Source: Flaccisagitta enflata (taxonomy: Eukaryota > Chaetognatha > Sagittoidea > Aphragmophora). From it: a stretch of 64,000 nucleotides of DNA. Under the pieces are notes generated by a model that saw nothing but the letters and a program-made list of their open reading frames with translations, was not told the origin of the DNA and searched no databases. How positions within the stretch are numbered: the first letter of the stretch is position 1; each line of letters begins with the position of its first letter. The stretch covers positions 72,354,001 through 72,418,000 of the forward strand of contig OZ231126.1 of assembly GCA_965153355.1 (NCBI GenBank). Reading direction: 5' to 3'. Made by a program: the position numbers and the translations under genes. Below are positions 24,300 to 34,912 of the stretch, piece after piece.

Positions 24300-24600
24300 T
24301 TCTCTGTTCTGCATCCCCCTCCTCCTGGACCTAGCCTCCCACGACCTTAAATCAAGCAACCAGGGCTCTGTATCTGGCCTACCTAGCCAAAAATCAGGCC
24401 TTGAAGGCCTCTGATTTATCCTAGAAAGATGTCATAACCTTTGTGAGCTTCAAATCAGTCCTCCCAAGCCTCCAATGATCCAGCAACCTCCCTAGGCCCT
24501 AAAAAAGCCGTCTCGGACCTCAAATCAGCCCTATCAAGCATCAAATCAGCCCTATTTCCTGTAAAGAAACTTATGTCATCCTTCACTCCAGGGCTGTCAC
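24300..24600 (+). repeat. R1 20-bp array fragment
   Basis: Degenerate 20-bp units (CAAATCAGCCCTATCAAGCA-like) run to about 24560 with R1 character. Terminal hairpins are not recognised. Confidence 0.5.
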
Positions 24601-24689
24601 AATAACGTTGGATATTTGCCATTATGAGATCATAGCACAGGGATCGCCGACCATATGGACCTTTGGCATTCTGTTCTTGTTTCTTGACT

Positions 24690-24735
24690 GTGTGTGTGTG
24701 TGTGTGTGTGTGTGTGAGTGTGTGTGTGTGTGCGT

Positions 24736-24782
<47 letters not shown>

Positions 24783-24880
24783 TTTTCCCACGTTTCGACT
24801 CGAGCATAACTGACCGACGGACGGCACAGACCAATACACAGACAAACAGATACAGCCTCTTAAAGAGTCCGGGACTAAAA
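24690..24880. repeat. (TG)n microsatellite and R2 end
   Basis: (TG)n with a few TGCG variants at 24690-24780. Then comes an R2-like right end (GACCGACGGACGGCAC, CCTCTTAAAGAG, GGGACTAAAAAG). Confidence 0.85.
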
Positions 24881-25148
24881 AGAAAGAAGAAAGAGAAAAG
24901 GAGGGCTCTTATTCGTCGATCGCGAGTTCAGTGAGAGGGGGCTAAGATGACGAGATGAGGGGGTAAACAGCGTTAAGAAAGAGAGGGTTAAGCGCTGGGG
25001 GTTGTGATTTTAATTGTCTTTTCTCTAATTGCAGTCATTCCCCGAGGAGACCTTAACAGTAAGACGACGGCGAGGTAGAATAGTTTCCTGTAGACGCTAG
25101 AGACTCCTAAAAGAATTTCTCCACAGGTCTCAAAGAGAAGAGAAAAGG

Positions 25149-25191
<43 letters not shown>

Positions 25192-25193
25192 AG

Positions 25194-26365
25194 AATTAAA
25201 CCGTCTCCAAATTTTTGCGCACTAGTCCTAAAAAAGGTGTAGATTAAGAATATCAACTTTATTTTACCCGATTGCGGGCCAAAAAAATTAGAAACACTTT
25301 TTTTGGCAAAAAATGGTGGTTTTTTAAGATAAATAGCATAAAGATACATCTCTGAAGAAGTACTATGTCCTGGTATTGATAAATAATCATCTGCTGAATA
25401 TTTGTGAGAAATTTCACAAAATTTTGTCGACTTTAAGATGCTTTGAACGCATTATAAAACTTCAAAAATAAAATAGATCAGCCTTGATGAAAAGATGATG
25501 TCTCAAAGAGCTCATGGGATGTTAGAAATCATAAAAATATACTTCCCCACAAATTTTCATGCATACCTGATGAATATTGGACAAATTATAACCAAAAAAC
25601 CAAATTACGACAATATGCAAATGAGCTTTTGGGCGAAAATTGCTAAAAACCCATAAAATCGCTCTTTTTTCTCAAAATATGATATTTTTGCTCTGTTAAC
25701 CTACTTCACACCTAGCAAGCTTTCTTTTGATAAAAAATAGAAGGAAATTTTGATCATGTTATGTACATGACAGTGTTGTATACATGCCAAAAGACATTTT
25801 TTGAGTTCTTGACAGGGGGAAAATTGCTAAAAACTCATTAAAAGAAAGCTTGCTAGGTTTGAAGTAAGTAAACAGAGCAAAAACTATCATATTTTGAGAA
25901 GAAACAGCGATTTTGTGGGTTTTCAGCAATTTTTGCCCAAAAGCTCATTTGCATATTGTCGTAATTTGGTTTTTTGGTTATAATTCGTTCAATATTAATC
26001 AGGTATTTGTGGGGAAGTATATTTTGATGATTTCTAACATCTCATGAGCTCTTTTAGACATTATCTTTTCATCAAGGCAGATTTTTTTTATTTTTTGAGT
26101 TTTATAATGCATTTTAGGCATCTTAACGTTGACAAAATTTCGTGAAATTTCTCACAAGTATTCAGCAGATGATTATTTATCAATACCAGGGCATGTTACT
26201 TCTTCAGAGATGTATCTTTATGCTATTCATCTCAAAAAACCGCCATTTTTTGCCAAAAAAAGTGTTTCTAATTTTTTCGGCTCGCAATCGGGTGAAATAA
26301 AGTTGATATTCCTAATCTACACCTTTTTAAGGACTAGTGTGCCAAAATTTGGAGACGGTTTAATT
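25194..26365. repeat. 1.17-kb near-perfect palindrome (long foldback)
   Basis: Left terminus AATTAAACCGTCTCC (25194-25208) and right terminus GGAGACGGTTTAATT (26351-26365) are exact inverse copies. High similarity continues inward for about 535 bp per arm, for example TCAGCAGATGATTATTTAT on the right against its inverse near 25385, and AAAGAAAGCTTGCTAGG against CCTAGCAAGCTTTCTTTT. The central loop is about 100 bp (25735-25835). Both arms carry the same short ORF only because they are copies of each other. No TA duplication is evident; a short (GA)n abuts the left end. Confidence 0.9.
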
Positions 26366-26736
26366 TTTCTTCTTTCAAAACTCTTAAAATTGAGCTTTTG
26401 GGCTTGCGGATATTAGACCGTTACTAGTAATTCAGCCCTCCTAAGCCTCAAATCATTCCTTCCAGGCCTCAAATCACCCATTTGCGTGACTGAAGACATA
26501 ATACCCAGGACCAAACTCTACATTCACCTGTAAACAGTAATAACTTCACTTCCAGTAGAAGTGAGTGAGATTCAGAAACTGCTTCGAAATATTTTTCATT
26601 TGAGACCAAGCCCGTTCCCATGGCTCAAAATGAGAACAATTCAAAGATGACATGTCATTCTTTAGATGCAACACAACGATTTAAGTCCAATTTGATAGGC
26701 GCGATTTTGAGAATATTAAGAATATTGATGTTGTAA

Positions 26737-27705
26737 TTTTTAGTCGCGTGCACACAAACTCTACAATCTGCTTTGTCTGTTGGTTGGTTGGTTGGTCTGT
26801 CGGTCAGTTGGTCCGTCAAACTTCATTTTTTTAATTTCTCTAAGACGGCGAGCACCTGACGGCAAGATTTAGTGTGTCAACGGGGGTAAAAAAAGAAAAT
26901 TCTATGAGAATAAAAGTAAGAAAAAACATAAAAAGAATCATTGAGGTATATCCTAGTAAATATTTTATTGCAAAATTTGCATCCAAATAGTAAAAAAGAG
27001 CAAGTAAAGCTAACATTAACTAATTGTTTTTACTTAAAAATATTCAAAATTCAATAATTTGTTCACTGATAGGAGGCGTGTCAAAATTATAACTTTGCAT
27101 GGAAAATGAAAAAAACTCAAAAATGAAGAACATAGCCCCCTTCCAAACTTGATTATGGAGGGGCTATGTTCTTAGAAATGCAAAATTTCTTTGCATTTGT
27201 GTGTCTTATAATTTTGACAGCAGCTATGACATAAAAAATGTAAGCACAATTTTCTTAAAAATCCTTTTTCCCTTTGCTTTTCTCATATGAATTGCTGATT
27301 TAAAGGTTCATTTGAGGTCAGCTTATGGCAGAGACATACACATAAAGTATTTCTGGAGACAATTTGTCTCATGAAAATATCATAATTATTCAACTATAGT
27401 TGAAAAAATGGGGTGAAACACTAAATGTTGACATCAATTGCTCGCCGTCCTAAGATGTTTTTAGTCATTTTAAGTTATTGTAAATCATTGTAAGTTATTT
27501 ATAGTCATTCTAAGTCGTTTTAAGTGATATCAAGTTTTATTGAATCACTTAAGTCAATAAGGTCAATTTAGTCATTTAAGTCAATCTACATCATCTTAGG
27601 TCTTTTTAAGTCATTTTAAGTCATTTTATGTCATAGAAGTCAAAGTCAATTTAGGCCATCTTTAATTATTTATGTCCCGCACGCGACTTTTTGGTGTTGG
27701 CCTTG
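26737..27705 (-). mobile_element. R2 unit split by a MITE
   Basis: In minus orientation it begins TTTTTAGTCGCGTGCAC (26737) with a GGTT/GGTC tract to about 26820. It resumes after the MITE at about 27460 with an AAGTCATTTT-type minisatellite (to 27660). It ends CGCGACTTTTTGGTGTTGG-CCTTGT at 27705, the inverse of the ACAAGGCC start of other R2 units. Another R2 unit abuts it directly. Confidence 0.55.
26838..27455. mobile_element. Multi-stem foldback MITE, copy 1
   Basis: The terminal AAGACGGCGAGCA and GCTCGCCGTCCTAAG are inverted, with about 45 bp of TIR similarity (TTTAGTGT...TCA). Inside are a 13-bp stem (27080-27092 with 27206-27218), a TTTGCAT/ATGCAAA stem, a 14-bp stem (27126-27139 with 27160-27173; AACATAGCCCC against GGGGCTATGTT) and a GAGACAATTTGTCTC hairpin (27356-27370). 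A diverged copy at 58.8-59.2 kb keeps these stems through paired changes. Confidence 0.7.
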
Positions 27706-27926
27706 TTTTTAGTCGCGTGCTCGTGACTCGACAACCCGCTATGTTGGTCGGTTCGTCGGTTGGTCTGTTGGTCGGTCGGTAGACGTTAGCTTTTTTGCAT
27801 TTTTGGCGTTTTTGTGCGTCTTTTGCTATACTGCTCCTGCCCAAATGGTTGAGTTATCATGTTTCCTCACTGCCCCTGCCCACCCACACGCGACTTTGGT
27901 AGCTGTGTAAATGGCCTTTTTTTTCA
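27706..27926 (-). mobile_element. R2 unit, minus orientation
   Basis: Starts TTTTAGTCGCGTGCTCGTG. A GGTCGGTTCGTCGG tract, TTTTTGGCGTTTTTG and CTGCCCCTGCCCACCC follow, with CACGCGACTTTGG and the terminal GGCCTT. A MITE is inserted just beyond its end. Confidence 0.6.
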
Positions 27927-27928
27927 TA

Positions 27929-28520
27929 CAGGGTCATTCACCTGAGTTGTCGGATTCTGTTAAGCTTTTACTCTTTGATGCCAAAAGATATGGATTTGAA
28001 ATTGATCAAGTCTTAAAGAGTATAGATTGACATTTTTTGTATAAAAAATTTCAGTCATTTTGGTCAAGTAGTTTGTCTTTTACATAAGTTTGAAGTGAAA
28101 CAAGTATTTTACTATTTTACAGATTACCAATCAGAAATTTGGAATTCTGCTTGCATTTATTTTTTTTATTTTTTTTAATTATTCATACCATGGAGAGAAA
28201 ATAAATCTCAAATGAAAAATACACTGACAAACCTATTGAAGTACTTTAATATCATCACTGATTCAAGCCTGTTTTGGATTGATTATCAAAAAAATTAAAA
28301 AACTAATTGGGGTGTTAACTTGCACAATTTTTGGAAAATCTGCTCAGTCTTGAAATAAAAGCTTTACGTTCAAATCCATGTTAAAGACAAACTACTTGAC
28401 CAAAAAGGCTGAAATTTTTATATAAATACTTTTTAAGACTTTATCAATTTCAAATACATGTCTCTTGGCATCAGAGAGTAAAAGCTTAACAGAATCCGAC
28501 AACTCAGGTGGATGACCCTG
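27929..28520. mobile_element. Mariner-like foldback MITE with TA duplication
   Basis: Terminal CAGGGTCATTCACCTGAG and CTCAGGTGGATGACCCTG are inverted with one mismatch-like difference. TA flanks each side (27927-27928 and 28521-28522). Inverted similarity continues about 150 bp inward (TTGTCGGATTCTGTTAAGC, GACTTTATCAATTTCAAAT). No transposase ORF. CAGGG termini and the TA target suit Tc1/mariner mobilisation. Confidence 0.75.
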
Positions 28521-28567
28521 TATAATGTGCTTGAGAAAGAAAATCTTGTTAGATCTCGATCTCTGCC

Positions 28568-28795
28568 CAATTGAACAAGGCTGGATACACAGCCGATAAG
28601 TAGTCGCTGGAGAGTGGGCAGAGGCAGTAATGCGAGAGGGCAGGGGCAGTAAAGGGTAGGGCGGGGGTGGTTTTGTGGCTGGGCAGGGGCAGTAATGATC
28701 AGAAATCACTATTTCAGTCATATTCGCGTTACTAACATACCTTCCTACATACCAACCAACGGACACACCCTCTTATAGGGTCGCTTAGCCAGTGA
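28568..28795 (+). mobile_element. R2 unit, plus orientation
   Basis: Starts ACAAGGCTGGATACACAGCC, with three GGGCAGGGGCAGTAA-type boxes. It ends with ACCAACCAACGGACACACC and CTCTTATAGGGTCGCTTAG. Downstream to 29190 no gene is seen, only an R1 remnant (ATTATAGGTCATTTGCTCC) at 29070-29108. Confidence 0.5.
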
Positions 28796-29194
28796 CTTAT
28801 ATTCTTCAGAGCTCAATACAGCAACTCCAACAGAGGCAATTAAGTGGTTGAGAAGAATTGCTTACAAGTTCTGTTGAGCCAAGTATGAATATTGTTAAAG
28901 CTCAATGTATAGTCACAATGACAAAAAGAAGTTGTCCTAGCCAAGAGGAGACATGAGTTGAGTAACTTAAGAAATTGTTATTTTCTTTGTATATTTCATG
29001 TCTAAATGAACATTTCCCTCAAGTGAACAAAGAATTTCGTCCCAGGTAGTTCAAAAAATGCCCTGTATGGAATTATAGGTCATTTGCTCCACCGGGACCG
29101 CTGCCCAATTAAACCAGATGATTTGAAAAAATCAAAAAATTAAATGGGGCATTGCGGACTGCTTGAGCATCTTGTTTACTTTAAGGTTTCGTTA

Positions 29195-29335
29195 ATGGAT
29201 GATTGAATGAATGAATGAATGAATGAATGAAAAAATGAATGAATAAATGAATGTATGGATAAATGAATGAATGAATGAATGAATGAATGAATGAATGAAT
29301 GAATGAATGAATGAATGAATGAATGAATACAAAAA
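29195..29335. repeat. (GAAT)n microsatellite
   Basis: Complement of the (ATTC)n tracts elsewhere, with some AAAT and GTAT variants. Confidence 0.93.
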
Positions 29336-29647
29336 TAAACGCATGAATAAATACATGAACAAATGAATTAGTAAGAAGGAAAGAATACTGATTGATGGTG
29401 CTTTCAAAGAAAACTGGAATGGCAGACAGATCGATCAACAAACTGACCAACAGATGGATAGACATACAGTCCGGCAGGCCTGCTAACCAAGGGGCAAGCC
29501 AATGGACTCGACCTTGTTCAGATATGCGAGGATTTCATGATTTACAGAGGTTAATGAAGATCATAGATTTTGGTCAGATACAAGCATTTGGGTTGTGTTG
29601 GGACTCTCTTACAGACTCACAAAGGGGCGGGTATATCCCATGATGCA

Positions 29648-30343
29648 TTTTTAGTCATGGGCGCGCAACTCTATGACTCACTCTGTCGGTTGGTCTGTCC
29701 GTCGGTCATTTTAAGTTATTCTAAGTCGTTTTTAAATCATTTTTAAGTGATCTTGAGTGATCCTAAGTAATTTTTGGTCATTTTGTCATTTTTTTGTCAT
29801 TCTTTGGAAATTTTTTCATTTTGTGTTATTTTAAGTTATTTTTAGTCCATTCACATCATTTTTACTCATTTTAGGTCATTTTAAGTCTTTTTAGGTCATT
29901 TTAAGTCATTCTAAGTCATTCTAAGTCATCTGAGGTTATTTTGTTTTGTTTTTTTTTTTTTTGCTATTTTTCAAAATTTTTCAATTATCAGCATTTTAAA
30001 CATCTTAGTTATTTCAAGTCATTTTAAGTCATTTCAAATCTTTCAAATCTTTTATGTCATTTTTAATTCATTTTAAATCATTTTAAATCATTTGGAATCT
30101 TCTTTTTTTCTTTTACTATCTTTAATATTGTATTTTATTGCATTGGATTGTATTATATTGGATTAGATTGATGAATTGGTCACAAGTATTGGGAAAACCC
30201 AATACACAAGAATATTGTTATCCAAATAACAATTAATTAAAACAACAAAAAATGACAAAAAGACCATTAAGAGCTAAGTGTTACCGACAGATGGACCAAC
30301 GGACTGAGCAGGTCATAGAGTTGCATGCACGCAACTGAAAATT
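29648..30343. mobile_element. R2 foldback unit with internal 10-11-bp minisatellite
   Basis: The left end (GCGCGCAACTCTATGAC, GTCTGTCCGTCGGT) is the inverse of the right end (ACCGACAGATGGACCAAC, GTCATAGAGTTGCATGC) over about 55 bp. The core at 29705-30110 is AAGTCATTTT-type tandem units. The rest is AT-rich. No ORF. Confidence 0.6.
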
Positions 30344-30569
30344 GGTTGCAAGTATTGGGAAAACCCATGACACAAGAACATTGTAATCCAAGTAACAATA
30401 CCCTATGCAATTCCTCTAGATTGCTGGTCAATTTAGTTATTTATGTCTCGTACGAAACATATAGGCCATTTTCTCTTATTCACAAGATTGATTCTGGAGA
30501 GAATACAATGGCACTCAAATAAACAAAGAAAATCCAAATATTGATGATAAATTCCCTTAATCCCCTTTT

Positions 30570-30726
30570 TTAGAGGCGTCCACGCATCTCTATAAGAGGC
30601 TTTGTCCATTCGTTGGTCAGTTGGTCCGTCACGCTCGAGTTGAAAACGATCGCAAATAATCGCCAAGTCGATTTCATCATTTTGGGGTCTGACATCGGGC
30701 TAATGCAATGTTTGGAGAGAGAGAAG

Positions 30727-30815
<89 letters not shown>
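30570..30815. repeat. R2-type fragment and (GA)n microsatellite
   Basis: 30570-30640 has GGCGTCCACGCATCTCTATA and GTTGGTCAGTTGGTCCGTC, matching 13186-13265. (GA)n occupies about 30715-30815. Confidence 0.8.
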
Positions 30816-30865
30816 TCCTTTACAAGCTAAGCCGCATGTGGGTGCATCGTTGTACCCCCGGGGTA

Positions 30866-31254
30866 CTTGTTCTTACAGTTGACACTTCAGCCTGCAAGTA
30901 TCCCAAGTCAATTGCATGCCAACGGATTGTACTAATGATGAATTCCTTCCTTCCCTTTTCTGCCTTGACTTTGATTTCAGAGTAGAAGTTTCTGCCTGCA
31001 ATTCCTGCTACATTACCACTGAGTCAATTGCAGAAATATGTTATGCAATTTCATGCAAAATAACAAAAAGGAATGAACCACTGATGAAATTGTTCCTTCC
31101 ATTTTATGTCTTAACATTTTTTTGTCAGAGTCAACATTTCTGCCTTTAAATGCCCTGTCATGGCCACAGAGTCAACTACATGTTAATGAACAACGAGGAT
31201 TGTAATAATGGTCAATTCCTTCCTTCCCTTTCCCATCTTTACTATTCTTTTCAG
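30866..31254 (+). repeat. Four tandem diverged units, each with an acceptor-like TTTCAG
   Basis: CAG ends at 30878, 30980, 31128 and 31254, each preceded by pyrimidines and followed by a TTGACNTTTCNGCCTGCAA-like stretch. The TTCCTTCCTTCCC polypyrimidine block recurs. The last unit leads straight into the Roco ORF, so its AG at 31253-31254 is the likely 3' splice site. Earlier units contain stops when read in the same phase and do not look like working LRR exons. They may be exon relics or a repeated acceptor region. Confidence 0.5.
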
Positions 31255-34200
31255 AGTTGACGTTTCAATCTGCAATTTCTCCTTCATCCCCACTGCGTGA
31301 ATTTCTAGCAAGTAATTGTTCCATCAAATCAATTCATCCATCGATTCTGCGACCTTCACTTGACTTCGATTTGGACAACAACCAAATAGAAGAGTTGCCC
31401 CAAAAGGAGATGTTGGAATTTCTGCAACAGAGAGGTAACATTCGCCGTCTCAACAACAATCCATTGATCTATCCCCCAAAGCACGTTTTTGATGAGGGTA
31501 AAGATGCCGTCATCAACTACTTAACCACTTATGCAAATTCCATGATCGATGCCGAGGAAATAACCATCATAATCATTGGCAGACAAGAAGCAGGTAAAAC
31601 ATCGCTCGGGCTTTGCTTTGCTGGTAAGATCGCCTCCGGGATAGAGATCAAATTAGAAGATCGCACACAGGTATTTGATGTCTATCTCGCTTATCTAAAT
31701 GGCATAAGGGTCAAAGTCATTGATTTGGGAGGTCACAAAGAATACGAGTCAGCTCTGGCAGTTTTGTGCAGAGATCATGGCCTTCATATCTGTCTCCTTA
31801 ACCCTGATGATTTCAAAGATGATGAATCACTTTATGAGCGTGCCTGGATCTGGGTAGAAAAGATCCTCGATGGAGCAGACAGCCCACATTTTCTGTTTGT
31901 TGTGTCAAAGATTGACTTGATCGATGAAAGTGTAAGGCAGTCAAAAATTGATGAGATGAAATCTCAACTATTAGTATTTTTGAATTCAAGAATGGGAAAA
32001 CCATTGGAAATCCGTAAAGAGAGAGCACAGCGGATGAAGCAAAAACTTGCTGAGATTGAGGAGGATATTGCAACTGAAGACCAACCTGAAGAATTGGCCA
32101 AATTGGAAGAGCAGAAGAAGGATCTGGAGAGGAGGCTGAGCAATCAAGTTCACAAAGTGAAAAATCCTCCCGTTTTCAATACAGATTGTATATCTTTTGT
32201 GAGTTCTTACAGCCGTGAGGGTTTCGACACTTTTGAGTCCAATTTGCAAAAGGCTATTTCTAACTTGCCCAAGGTCATGTTGCAAGAGAGTTGGCAGGAA
32301 GCTTCTGATTGGCTGTTGAGTCAAAATCAGGACAAGCCATATGTCAGATTGGATGATTTGCGAGCCTTTGCAACATCACTGACCGATTATGACATCACTG
32401 AGATGCTGAAAGCTCTCAATGTTAGAGGAAACATTATTTGGCATAATAGCAGCCTAGTCATTTTCCACAAAATTGAAAAATTGGCCATTGTGATGAAAAG
32501 TCTTTTTTACCATGAGATGCCAGGGCTCCTCGGAAATCTTGCAGATTTTTTATCATTACAACCCAATGATAAAGAAATTCTGTTGAAAAAGTACAGAGAT
32601 GGCCAACTTCCCCATTACCTCATTAAGTGCATGTTTGCACATCTTCACAAAGAGTTGAAAGGATCTGCTGAAGGCTTACATATTGCTTTTGACAATATGG
32701 ACTTAAACCTAAATGATCCCGAGTCAGAGCTGCTGATGGAATCTCTTCTTGCCATTCTCTGTCACATGAACATCATTACTTTGATGGATCAGAAAATTCT
32801 TGGTATGAAGATGTATTTCATACCGCATTTGGTCTTTGAAAAAGTAGATAGCATGGATACTCAGACCTTCATTGAGAGAAATACTGCTACTCATCCATCA
32901 TTCAATCTCACTATACTCTTCACTTGTGAATCAAAAATTTGCAAGAAGACATTTGCCAAAAGTTGCTCTGTGACTACATCAGTAATGCAGAGGCTTGCAT
33001 CAATTGTAGGGGATCAGTTGGTGCTCCACACAAGAGAAGACGCATATGTGGCTAGGGCTGGTCACTTTGATGTTGCGATCTATAAACCAGAATCCCCAAG
33101 CAATAACCATTTGAAACTCATGGTCAAGCTCAAAGAGGACAGCATCCTACATGATATTGGGTGGATTGTTCTTAATGATATCTCTTCCAACGTTGACCTC
33201 ACAGATGATGAATGTCAACTTGTGTGTCCTATGGGTGATCCAGAATGTGAGCATGGTGATTATGATCCACAGCCAACCTTTCATGGAGATGCACTGGAAG
33301 ATGACTCCAGAAACAAGAGGAAAAGGATGAAGAAATTAAAATGCGACCCAAAGTACTGCTTTCCTAGTCAATTTGCAGTCAAAATCATGGATGTCTTTCA
33401 TCCAAGACATGGTCATTGTCAATCTCCACTTTTGATAGAACAGGACGTCCATGGAGAAGCTCGTGCCAGCTTTCTTGAAACAAGCGTCATTCTATCAGTC
33501 ATTGCCAAACAGCCTGTTGAAAAGGAAAACATTGAAGTTTCCCTGGAACATTTGCCCGCTTTTTGTCGAAATAATCGGGATAAGTTTTCAAATTTTGTTC
33601 GCCCTGTGAGACAGTATTTCGAAAACATCAGTAAATGCACACACAAAGAGGGCTGCAAGGGCAAGTGCTTTTTATTGTCAGAGACATACAATAGGAGCTT
33701 TGCACTTCTCGAAAATAATAGCGCAATTGTCACCAAAGGAGAATGGACTGCTCCCATGAAGCTTATTCTGGACAAATATCCGGGAAACAGCCAAGAGTGT
33801 ACGGGAGTTCCATGCAGTGTAACTGCAATGGTCAGAATTGCTCGAAACATGGTCGCGCATGAAGATGGCGATGTACTAGATGACAAGTTTTGGTCGGAAA
33901 TTCGATCGACCTTTGAGTGGTTCATCATGCATTGCTTTGCCTGCAGAGTTCACCTTTTGCTCTCCACAAATGTCTCTCTACTTGCGTTTGCAAATGCATT
34001 CTTAGAGATGGAAGCCAAAGCCTTTAATGATGATAAGTCATTGAAACCATCACAGCCATTGCTACAAGTCAATGTCCAGAAACTTGATGGAACCAATGAA
34101 GAATCGATTTTCTATTTTGACATGGCCGAACAGCAAAAGAAGAACCCCAAAAAGTCCAATGAGGTGGAATTTCTGAGGCTAAAGGTCGTGGATGTCTTCC

Positions 34201-34595
34201 AACTTTCCCCTCATTTCCAGGGAAAGATTGTCTACAAAGGAGTTGAAGAAGCAGCCTGTCCAGATGAGATCCCACTAACCTCACCCACGCACATAACAGA
34301 ACTCCATCTTGACACGAGATTGACCCATCTGTTCCATATCAGCGAGTGGGAGATTAAGGTTCAGATTGAAACATTCAAGCAGACTGTAGAAAACACATTC
34401 TGCTCCAGTGACCAATTTCTAGAAGTTGAAAAGTTTGTTCGAGATGCAGTGAAGGATCCGGAACTTTGGCTTTACATTGGCAAGGCAAAAGTCAATACAC
34501 AAGTCAGCATAGGCTCAGTTTTCAAAGGCAAACTGTGTGAGTTGAAGGCTCTTGATCCAAAGGATTCAGCACAAAGAGCCAAGCTCTTTGTCTAG
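31255..34595 (+). CDS. LRR-Roc-COR protein with C-terminal HEPN-like domain (3' exon)
   Basis: Open for about 1112 codons to TAG at 34593-34595. No ATG lies near the start, and TTCTTTTCAG precedes it, so this is probably the last exon. Residue numbers below count TTG at 31257 as 1. Residues 14-75: two to three LRRs (LREFLASNCSIKSIHPSIL; DLDNNQIEELP). 105-330: Roc GTPase with P-loop GRQEAGKTS (108-116), switch-II DLGG (156-159) and SKID for NKxD (217-220). A charged coiled coil (about 262-305) is inserted before a possible SSYS G5. 345-430 is COR-like but weak. Then a Cys-rich linker (CPMGDPECEH; CTHKEGCKGKC). About 800-910: HEPN-like, with RNMVAH (R863...H868, R-x4-H) and FWSEIRSTFEWF, like DZIP3-type HEPN domains. 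The C-terminal 200 aa are unrecognised. No kinase domain. The likely role is a GTP-regulated innate-immune or RNA-cleaving sensor; this is inference. Confidence 0.82.
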
Positions 34596-34619
34596 GCAAC
34601 ATTTAGAAGCCTGCATGTA

Positions 34620-34780
34620 CGGTCAAACCCCGCTATAACGGATCCTAGAGTAACGGATCAAAAAACTTGGTCCCTTGATGTCAATTTCTTTAATTTGTCT
34701 TTGTTGGCAATAGTGAAAATCCGCCTGTAGTGGATGAAATTTGTTGGTCCCTTGACATCCGTTATTACGGGGGTTAATTG
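34620..34780. mobile_element. 161-bp pogo/Tigger-like MITE in the Roco 3' flank
   Basis: Inverted ends CGGTCAAACCCCGCTATAAC and TTATTACGGGGGTTAATTG, with TA at 34618-34619 and 34781-34782. The AACCCCGCTATAACGGA motif resembles pogo/Tigger TIRs. An internal direct pair reads TTGGTCCCTTGA. It starts 24 bp after the Roco stop, so it probably lies in the 3' UTR. Confidence 0.75.
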
Positions 34781-34912
34781 TACTAAGTTCTGTTTGATAA
34801 CTTATACCTTTTTAGGGCTTTCCTAGGTTGTGTAGAAGCATGCCAAATGATATCAGGTTATGTCAGCTTAAAAAGTTTTATTACTAATACAACAATCTCT
34901 TATCTTTGATTT

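Noticed and set aside
25107-26416. Duplicated gene encoding MYLYAI-LKKPPFFAKKSVSN
   Set aside because: The two ORFs are the two arms of the palindrome; neither has family similarity or a gene structure.
31257-31259. TTG as the Roco start codon
   Set aside because: It follows directly on a pyrimidine tract and CAG, so a splice acceptor is more likely, and LRRs begin at once.
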